Virus record (IMG/VR): IMGVR_UViG_3300025326_001399
Location: 1 to 32,175 of that record
From: a virus
Direction: 5' to 3' (one strand)
Length of the DNA stretch: 32,175 bases
Part shown: one piece after another, positions 26,840-32,175 of the stretch
Layout: each line of letters starts with the position of its first letter
Position numbering within the stretch: position 1 is the first letter of the stretch
The notes under the pieces: generated by a model
What the model was told of the DNA's origin: nothing
Database searches by the model: none
What the model saw: only the letters and a program-made list of their open reading frames with translations
Position numbers and translations under genes: made by a program

Positions 26840-27675
26840 GTCGTGATCTCGACCGCGTCGCGCACTATGACCGTCCGCCACGGCGCCGCGACGTGCGGGC
26901 CCGTAACGCCGCGATAGATCGGACGTTGGAGCAGAACGCCGCGGCATCCGAAAGCCGTCACGGCGGTCTTCCCACCGATCCACCGGCAGTTCGCGAACAC
27001 GGTGCCGGCGAGCCCCATCGGGCCTCCGTAGAGGCTCGCACCGTAGGGAGACGCCTCGAATCGACAGCCCGTGAAGACGTGCCCCCAGCCGGCTTCCACT
27101 CGCACGCCGAATTGCCCGTTCGCCTCGAGATCGGCTTCCACGTTCCACGCCGAGCAGTCGTCCAGGACGAGTCCCGAACCGCGGTTGCCGTGGAAGAAGC
27201 CGCGCACGATCGAGCCAGCGTGCGTGCCCTTCGCGTAGACCCCGTGGCCGCCGCTCTTCGCGCACACCACGTCTTCGAGCACGAGCGCATTGGTCTGCCC
27301 CGGAACGTGAATGCCGTTGCCCCCCACTCCCCACACCATGCAGTCGCGGATGGTCACACACGCCAGGGGGGCGACCTCGATTCCATGTCCGTGCGCCGCC
27401 AACAGCTCAGGACCCTTCACAAGCGCGCCCTCGAGCGTGGTGTTGCCGGCCTCGAGCACGATCGCCGGACTGTCGAAGTGCTGCTGCACGATGATCGTGC
27501 CGGCCAGGAGTCGGTTCTTACGCGGGTGGGCGCACTCGACTCGAACCTGGCGCGAGACCCGGAACCCGCTTTCCGGGGCGAGGTAGCGGCCCGCCGCGAG
27601 CGTCACGGTATCGCCGTTGTCCATGCTGGCGAGCACGTCGACGAGCGCAGACGCGGTGGAGACGACTATCCCCAT
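26836..27675 (-). CDS. Parallel beta-helix protein, possible tailspike
   Basis: The 279-residue protein overlaps the upstream stop by ten bases (start ATG 27675). It has the rhythm of a right-handed parallel beta-helix: short strands of alternating hydrophobic residues separated by G/N/D turns (G-I-E-V-A-P-L-A-C-V-T-I-R-D-C, G-I-H-V-P-G-Q, G-V-Y-A-K-G-T-H, G-L-V-L-D-D-C, F-G-V-R-V-E-A). Many phage tailspikes that bind or cut surface polysaccharide use this fold. No catalytic pattern can be assigned. No N-terminal head-binding domain is obvious. Proximity to the fibre gene supports a host-recognition role. Confidence 0.7.
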   Translation of the reverse strand: MGIVVSTASALVDVLASMDNGDTVTLAAGRYLAPESGFRVSRQVRVECAHPRKNRLLAGTIIVQQHFDSPAIVLEAGNTTLEGALVKGPELLAAHGHGIEVAPLACVTIRDCMVWGVGGNGIHVPGQTNALVLEDVVCAKSGGHGVYAKGTHAGSIVRGFFHGNRGSGLVLDDCSAWNVEADLEANGQFGVRVEAGWGHVFTGCRFEASPYGASLYGGPMGLAGTVFANCRWIGGKTAVTAFGCRGVLLQRPIYRGVTGPHVAAPWRTVIVRDAVEITT

Positions 27676-28118
27676 TGCACCCTCGCGGCGTTATTCATCG
27701 GGAGCCCTTCCCGCCCGTTTGGGTTTTGCCCAAGCACGTCCACCGCGCCAGACTCGATCAGGTTTGACATCGGGCTTGATGGGTTTCGGATAGGTCCAGG
27801 CTCCCGAATTCGTTCGCGGTCTTTGACGTCACATTCGATCTGCCCCAGCGGCGCTTCCTGATTCGGCGTGCGGCCAGTCGCGAGCCAGCGCAGCAGCAGC
27901 AGCGCGAGTGCCCCGAGCGCCCACAGCACTACCAGCGGTGACCACCACGACCAGCGTCCGGTGCCGGGACCGATCGATACCTGAGGATCGAAGTAGCCGT
28001 AGCCTTCACGCCTCCACAACCGGAGCTGCCCGCAGCGCCGGCACGGAGCCCGGAAGACCTCGGGGTCGACGTTCTCGAACGGTGGCAGATGGCCGCTCGA
28101 CCAGCACATCGGGTTCAC
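27666..28118 (-). CDS. Membrane protein with N-terminal CxxC pair
   Basis: GTG 28118 overlaps the previous stop as GTGA. The 150-residue product has C26-R-R-C29 in an A-P-C-R-R-C-G-Q context and a membrane segment at about 58-80 (W-W-S-P-L-V-V-L-W-A-L-G-A-L-A-L-L-L-L-R). A polar C-terminal half with Pro and Asn follows. The upstream part of the open frame is shadow. The Cys pair could bind zinc together with a partner. A single membrane helix fits a role in envelope attachment or assembly. No family is recognised. Confidence 0.65.
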   Translation of the reverse strand: MNPMCWSSGHLPPFENVDPEVFRAPCRRCGQLRLWRREGYGYFDPQVSIGPGTGRWSWWSPLVVLWALGALALLLLRWLATGRTPNQEAPLGQIECDVKDRERIREPGPIRNPSSPMSNLIESGAVDVLGQNPNGREGLPMNNAARVQWG

Positions 28119-28462
28119 GGCGCGTTGCTCGCATCGGTTGAGACGACGATTCGCACCGGGTTGATGCCTCCACCGAGCTGAGACGCCTGGTCGTCCCGCG
28201 CCTGATTGAGCGCCGCGTTGGGCGTGGTGAGCCCGGTCGTGACCTTGAACACGGCGCCGTCCTTCTCCGACATCACGAACCAGGGACCACCCTGGCCGCT
28301 CGGTGCCGGACGCAAGACCGAGGTTAGCTTGGTCCGGACGACCTCGGTCTGAGCCTGAGCATCGGGTACGAGCTGATTGAGCGCCATCTGCGCGTGGCAA
28401 CCGAGTCCGGTCGCGATCCCCAGCACCGCGAGCGCGAACAGCGTGATGCGAAGTTCTTTCAT
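28115..28462 (-). CDS. Small exported protein
   Basis: ATG 28462 is preceded by AGGGGG. The 115-residue product has a Sec signal (M-K-E-L-R-I-T-L-F-A-L-A-V-L-G-I-A-T-G-L, cut before Q-M-A-L-N-Q near residue 26). There is a Cys just before the predicted cut (G-C-H-A), but the residues around it do not fit a standard lipobox. The mature portion has polar helices and strands (V-F-K-V-T-T-G-L, V-R-I-V-V-S-T-D). It sits between a fibre gene and a membrane protein. No family is recognised. Confidence 0.7.
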   Translation of the reverse strand: MKELRITLFALAVLGIATGLGCHAQMALNQLVPDAQAQTEVVRTKLTSVLRPAPSGQGGPWFVMSEKDGAVFKVTTGLTTPNAALNQARDDQASQLGGGINPVRIVVSTDASNAP

Positions 28463-28472
28463 GCGAGTCCCC

Positions 28473-30446
28473 CTATGCCGGCGCGTACTGGATGAATCCG
28501 AGTTTAGCAACGATGTCGTTCGTCGCCGCACCCACCGCTCCAGCCTGCCCGGTGATCTTGAGAATGTTCGTCCCCGAGAGCGTCAGACCCGTCAACCGTG
28601 TGTAGGTCGAGCTCGTCTGTCCCTCCGGGAACGTGGTCTCCATCGTCGTCATGCAGCGCACCACCGTCGCGCTTTCGCGGATGATCTTCACCCGCACGTC
28701 CCAATTCGTTCCGGCCGTGGTCACGAGCGCCGTTGAGTTCCAAATCAGCGTCCCGGCGAAGTAGACCCGAAGCTGGCGCGTCGCGGTCGCATGCGCCACC
28801 GTCAGCCCCGAAAACTCGGCGATCAGCTTGTCCCCGTCCGCGATCAACTGATTCGCAGCAGTCGTGTGGGTGTAGAGATCGGTCTCGACCGTCGTCCCAT
28901 TGCCGGCGTCGGCGAAATCATTGAAGAGCGTCTTCTCAACCTCGGTCATTACCGCCCCGGTCCCCACCTTGAGCGACGTCGTCGCTACCATCTTCGTTGC
29001 CGTAAGCTGATTGGTGCCATCCCAAGTCAGATCGGTATCAGTCGTGATCCGATTGTTAGTAGAAGTGATCGGCACGCTGCCCGTCGCCAGCACCGACGGG
29101 CTCCCAACCACGTTCATTGACACATTTGGAAAGGTCCACGTCCGATTGCCGTTAAGCGCCGCCGTCAGCGTCCCCGAATACGGCGGGAACGAGAGCGAAA
29201 GCCCGGCCGCAAGAATCGACCCAGACGCATCGACGAAGAACAAGTCCGATCCGCCGCCATCGGTGTCGTGTGCAACGAAGATGTTGGCCGCGTGACTCGC
29301 AGCACTGTAGTTGACCTTGACCCCGTCTTCGGAAATCGCCGGGGTCATGTTGAACCCGCCGTGCGCCGTCACCGTACCAACCGTCCCGTGGTCGGTCGCG
29401 ACCCATGACTGCAATGGAGCCGCGTGCAGCGCGCCGCCCGTCACGACGAGCGGAATCGAGTCCACGTGCGACGCCCACGGCTTCAAGTGCTGCCCGCCCT
29501 GAGTCGCGCTCGAGTGGAAGTGCGTCGGCAGGGCGCTGGCGCCACCCCACGACAGCGTGCCCGCACCGTCGTTCGCCAGGAGGCCGACCGCGTTCGCCCC
29601 CGGGAGGGTCAGCGTGTGCGTCGTCGGAGCACTCGGCGGATTGATCGTGATGGTGTTCGTGCCCGCGCCGCGGTCCTCGAGCCGGACGCCCTGGAAGTAG
29701 CCCATGCCGTCGAACAGGACGGCCGCCATCCCGGTGCCTCCTTCGTCGGCCCAGCGCGTCAGGCTTGAAGTCTGAGTCGCGCGCCGAGTGAAGATCCCGG
29801 TGGGCGCCGTGCTGAGAGCGTCGCCAGCGTTGAGCTGCGCCCGAATCTGGCCCCCGAAACTGTAGTTGAAGTTCGCGACGGCCGTCGTGAAGCCTAGCGA
29901 TGTCGCGAGCCCGCCCAACGCGAACGAGTACGTGCTCGCCGTGCTCGCGAGCTTGAGCGTGCCGCCCGTGGCCGAATTGCCAAGCAGGATATGATCACGC
30001 ACGCCCCCGATCGTGCCGATCTGCAGCTGCGGCGCCGACGAGCTCGAATTCTCGAGGAAGACCGTGCCGTTCTCGTCGAGATCGAGGAAGTCGCCACCCG
30101 CGCTGTTCTCGACCAGGAAGATCGAGCCGGTCTGTGACAGCTTGCCGCGCAGCGTCAGCGCGATATTCGTGGGGTTGAGGGGAAAGACCACCTGATTCGC
30201 GGGCCGCCCCGGCAGGTACAGGTAGTTCGCGAGCGAGTCCTTGAGCCCGGTCACGATCGCGGTGTTGACGCCGAGGTTCTCGCGTGCGCCCTTCGCGGTC
30301 CGCGCTCCAGTGCCGCCGCCGAAGATCGACAGCGGAGCGGTCTGCGCGTGGGCGACGCACCGGAGGCCAGTCACGAGCAGCGCCGCGGCGATCGCGCCCT
30401 CGAGCGCGACGACCAGAAGCCAGTGCGGGCGCTGGGGGGGTGGCAT
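28473..30446 (-). CDS. Tail fibre-like protein with an N-terminal signal peptide
   Basis: The 657-residue product starts at ATG 30446 (no clear ribosome site, three bases after the upstream stop). After a hydrophobic signal segment (about 9-33, cut before Q-T-A-P-L-S) it has G-G-G-T-G-A-R-T-A-K-G-A-R-E-N-L-G-V, the motif typical of tail fibre N-termini (G-G-T-G-x-T-x-A-x-x-A-R-x-N-L-G). Long Ser/Thr/Gly-rich beta sequence follows, with repeated T-L-x-G turns. The C-terminal 170 residues (from about 480) are more globular, likely the receptor-binding end. A signal peptide on a fibre is unusual. Whether it is functional or an assembly segment needs experiment. Confidence 0.75.
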   Translation of the reverse strand: MPPPQRPHWLLVVALEGAIAAALLVTGLRCVAHAQTAPLSIFGGGTGARTAKGARENLGVNTAIVTGLKDSLANYLYLPGRPANQVVFPLNPTNIALTLRGKLSQTGSIFLVENSAGGDFLDLDENGTVFLENSSSSAPQLQIGTIGGVRDHILLGNSATGGTLKLASTASTYSFALGGLATSLGFTTAVANFNYSFGGQIRAQLNAGDALSTAPTGIFTRRATQTSSLTRWADEGGTGMAAVLFDGMGYFQGVRLEDRGAGTNTITINPPSAPTTHTLTLPGANAVGLLANDGAGTLSWGGASALPTHFHSSATQGGQHLKPWASHVDSIPLVVTGGALHAAPLQSWVATDHGTVGTVTAHGGFNMTPAISEDGVKVNYSAASHAANIFVAHDTDGGGSDLFFVDASGSILAAGLSLSFPPYSGTLTAALNGNRTWTFPNVSMNVVGSPSVLATGSVPITSTNNRITTDTDLTWDGTNQLTATKMVATTSLKVGTGAVMTEVEKTLFNDFADAGNGTTVETDLYTHTTAANQLIADGDKLIAEFSGLTVAHATATRQLRVYFAGTLIWNSTALVTTAGTNWDVRVKIIRESATVVRCMTTMETTFPEGQTSSTYTRLTGLTLSGTNILKITGQAGAVGAATNDIVAKLGFIQYAPA

Positions 30447-30448
30447 CG

Positions 30449-30856
30449 TTAGTTCGATTGTGGGTCCGGAGGCCGGATGCGGGGACGCGCCTCGATCACG
30501 AGCTCGCCGAACGCATTGACCCCAAGCGTCGCGGCGCCGCCGTCGTCGGGATCAGCAGGGCTCAGCACCACCCGCCCGCCGAGGCGCTCGACCAGCACCA
30601 GTGCGATCGCGCGCCACGTGGCTAGGGGCAGGTTGTCATTGCCGACGCTCACGTTCATGGGTCCGAGCTCGCTCGGGATCTCCAGTGTCACCACCGACTC
30701 ATCGTCGTTTGGCGTGGTCGTCATCTCAACGCTGTGAGCACGTAAAAACTCGGCCTCGGTGATCACCGCCTTGCCGCCGAGCTTGGTCACGAGAACCCGG
30801 ATCACGAGCTTGTTCGCGAGCTGCCGGCAGGCTTCACGGTCGCGGTCGCCAATCAT
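30449..30856 (-). CDS. Small protein with an internally repeated motif
   Basis: ATG 30856 overlaps the upstream stop as ATGA. The 135-residue product contains two similar segments, V-L-V-T-K-L-G-G-K-A-V-I-T (about 21-33) and V-L-V-E-R-L-G-G-R-V-V-L-S (about 87-99), each preceded by a helical stretch. This suggests duplication of a helix-strand unit. Charged loops separate them. It lies at the start of the fibre region. No family is recognised. Confidence 0.65.
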   Translation of the reverse strand: MIGDRDREACRQLANKLVIRVLVTKLGGKAVITEAEFLRAHSVEMTTTPNDDESVVTLEIPSELGPMNVSVGNDNLPLATWRAIALVLVERLGGRVVLSPADPDDGGAATLGVNAFGELVIEARPRIRPPDPQSN

Positions 30857-31260
30857 GGCCGCGGGCGATGCTTCAAGTCGGGGTCCATCAGGGGCACGTT
30901 GCGGTCCCCGTAGCGCGACGCCCGAGGACTGAGGGCCTCGTGTGCTGGGGTCGCGGGGGGATTGGTGGGTGCAGCGAAGCCGCGCTTCATGGACCCCACT
31001 TCAAGAATCCCGGTCGGCGTCAGCAGCAGCTCGGCGAGGCAGCCGGCGCAGGTCAGCACGTGCGCTCGCGCTTCGATGTGAGCCTCGCCATCCGATGTCG
31101 TGGCCGTCACTCCGCGCGGCCTGTCATCGCTGCCGACGCGGAGGATGAACCAGTCACAGCCACAGCGCGGGCACGGACGCGCGGTCCGTGGCGCTGGGGC
31201 CAGAGCCTCAGCCGAGACGGATCTCGAGCTGGGCTTCGTCGTACGAGAGCGGCCGCTCAC
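30853..31260 (-). CDS. Zinc-finger-like small protein
   Basis: The 135-residue product starts nominally at GTG 31260, a 53-base overlap with the upstream gene. It has no clear ribosome site and no better start before the first Cys pair. It contains C30-P-R-C33-G-C35 and C71-A-G-C74, the two knuckles of a zinc ribbon separated by a beta region. The N-terminal 25 residues are basic and Ser-rich, and the C-terminal third is Pro/Arg-rich. A DNA- or protein-binding adaptor is plausible. No family is recognised. Confidence 0.6.
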   Translation of the reverse strand: MSGRSRTTKPSSRSVSAEALAPAPRTARPCPRCGCDWFILRVGSDDRPRGVTATTSDGEAHIEARAHVLTCAGCLAELLLTPTGILEVGSMKRGFAAPTNPPATPAHEALSPRASRYGDRNVPLMDPDLKHRPRP

Positions 31261-31660
31261 AGTATGTCTCGCCGGTATCCAGTCGAGTGTAGTACGCCTT
31301 GCGGTCGACGTAGTCGAGCTTGACTTCGACCTCGACGTCGATCAGCACCGTTCCGGTGCGGAGATCGCTGGCCAGGCCGCCGGCTTCGCCCTCGAGCGCG
31401 CAGCGGCGCTGCTTCGCGTCGGCCTTGGCTTCGGCGAGTTCGGCGTCGATGCCGTCGAGTTCGCCGTGAATCGCGGCCAACTGGCGACCGTGTTCGATCA
31501 GTTCGTCGGGGCGCAAGAAGCGGGTGAGGGACTGCTGCACGTGGTGGCGGCGGAAGCGATTCTCGGTGAGGGGATTGCCCGTGGTGAGCGGCGTGGTCGG
31601 GGCCGGGTGCGTTTCGGGCTCGGTGCTGGGCGCTGGCGGCTGGGCTTGGGCTGCGCTCAC
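31208..31660 (-). CDS. Hypothetical coiled-coil protein
   Basis: The 150-residue product starts at GTG 31660, overlapping the upstream stop as GTGA. The first 30 residues are Pro/Thr-rich and probably disordered. A coiled coil follows (I-H-G-E-L-D-G-I-D-A-E-L-A-E-A-K-A-D-A-K-Q, about 64-84), then a small beta domain (V-L-I-D-V-E-V-E-V-K-L-D-Y-V-D-R-K-A-Y-Y-T-R) with one Cys. It may be an accessory protein at the start of the late operon. No family is recognised. Confidence 0.65.
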   Translation of the reverse strand: MSAAQAQPPAPSTEPETHPAPTTPLTTGNPLTENRFRRHHVQQSLTRFLRPDELIEHGRQLAAIHGELDGIDAELAEAKADAKQRRCALEGEAGGLASDLRTGTVLIDVEVEVKLDYVDRKAYYTRLDTGETYCERPLSYDEAQLEIRLG

Positions 31661-32139
31661 TCGATTTCCTCCGCGTTCGTGGGGGGCGCCCCCTCGTCCT
31701 CGACGCCCCCGCTCCTCAGCATTTTCAGCTCGGGGTGGTGCTGATATACCCCATCCAGGAAGTCAACGCAACGACGAACTTTGTCGCGCAGCGGCATCGC
31801 GTCGGCCTGCCGCGACGTCGCTACCATCGCCGCGAGTTCGGTCAGCGTCGCCACGCCGAGCTGCCCGAGGAACGTCTCGACCAGGCGCTGATCCAGCCCG
31901 CGCAGTCGAGCTAGGTCCATCACGTCGCGCACCGCCCACCGCTGCGGCCGGTGGCACTTGCAAAACGGGCACTGGTGATTCGACAGCGTCACCCCAGCAC
32001 GCAGCATCTCGATCGCTGGCGGCAGCAGATCCTCGACCAGCTCGGCGCGCAGACCCTCGGCGTCCGCCTTGCGCAGCAGTACGCGAATCGCCTTCGCGTT
32101 CAGCCCGTGCCGTGGTCGCCTCACGGCGAAAATCCCCAT
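31657..32139 (-). CDS. Hypothetical protein with a CPFCKCH motif
   Basis: ATG 32139 is preceded by a GGGGG-type ribosome site. The 160-residue product is helical, with a central H-Q-C57-P-F-C60-K-C62-H63 cluster that could bind zinc with distant residues. After it come two helix pairs (V-M-D-L-A-R-L-R-G-L-D-Q-R-L-V-E-T-F-L, then L-T-E-L-A-A-M-V-A-T-S) and an acidic end. It is the most upstream late gene seen. The promoter for the late operon is presumably beyond the right edge. Confidence 0.65.
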   Translation of the reverse strand: MGIFAVRRPRHGLNAKAIRVLLRKADAEGLRAELVEDLLPPAIEMLRAGVTLSNHQCPFCKCHRPQRWAVRDVMDLARLRGLDQRLVETFLGQLGVATLTELAAMVATSRQADAMPLRDKVRRCVDFLDGVYQHHPELKMLRSGGVEDEGAPPTNAEEIE

Positions 32140-32175
32140 GATCCCCCTTCGTCGTCGAGCGTCGGCGGAGGCACG

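Noticed and set aside
28115-28462. Lipoprotein reading of the small exported protein (Cys before the cleavage site)
   Set aside because: Residues before the Cys do not fit the usual lipobox, and a normal A/Q cleavage site follows.
1-32175. Possibility that the window is a complete circular genome whose ends join
   Set aside because: Joining the ends would carry the left partial gene deep into shadow sequence opposite a real frame. No terminal overlap was seen. More sequence probably lies outside.
1-32175. tRNA, rRNA, insertion sequences, integrase or attachment sites
   Set aside because: No cloverleaf, transposase, recombinase or flanking repeats were recognised by eye. Absence in a by-eye reading is not proof.

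Overview
The window is a stretch of a high-GC double-stranded DNA phage genome (tailed phage, probably podovirus-like). A terminase large subunit, portal, acidic scaffold, major capsid protein, head-tail adaptor and very large tail/internal virion proteins lie in one unbroken minus-strand run. No tail sheath, tape measure or tail-tube gene is recognisable, which argues for a short tail. The host is not identifiable. Strong AGGAGG-type ribosome sites, sigma-70-like promoters, Sec signal peptides and a possible outer-membrane barrel suggest a high-GC Gram-negative bacterium. No integrase, tRNA, CRISPR array or insertion sequence was seen.

Layout. (1) Positions 1-1513, minus strand: a small replication operon starting with csrA, then an unknown 64-residue protein, a DUF1376-type replication protein whose gene carries seven GCGCGCAT repeats (candidate origin), and a gene cut by the left edge. 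(2) Positions 1514-1657: a divergent control region. (3) Positions 1658-7073, plus strand: an XRE-type repressor; a promoter whose 17-bp spacer lies inside a near-perfect operator palindrome; a chain of small translationally coupled genes; an ERF single-strand annealing protein and a lambda-Exo/YqaJ-type exonuclease with a long extra C-terminal domain; then a variable accessory stretch of tiny membrane proteins and Ea22-like genes. (4) Positions 7015-32139, minus strand, read right to left: small zinc-motif and coiled-coil proteins, a fibre, a beta-helix protein, terminase, portal, scaffold, capsid, adaptor, a 1070-residue tail protein, a 1060-residue polyvalent internal protein (ParB-like plus LPD38-like regions), then a lysis cassette (SleB-type hydrolase and membrane proteins). 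The two strands converge and overlap at 7015-7073.

The genes appear to work as follows. The repressor probably gates the plus-strand recombination module. The csrA-led operon makes replication proteins and probably carries its own origin. The minus-strand late operon builds the particle and lyses the cell. Most gene junctions are 1-10 base overlaps (ATGA, GTGA, TTGA), so translational coupling is the rule. Unusual points are the intragenic iterons, a phage CsrA with a leader that could bind it, five Sec signal peptides inside the morphogenesis/lysis operon, a zinc ribbon inside the portal, and many Cys-pair proteins. Functions are inferred from sequence reading alone, without database searches.
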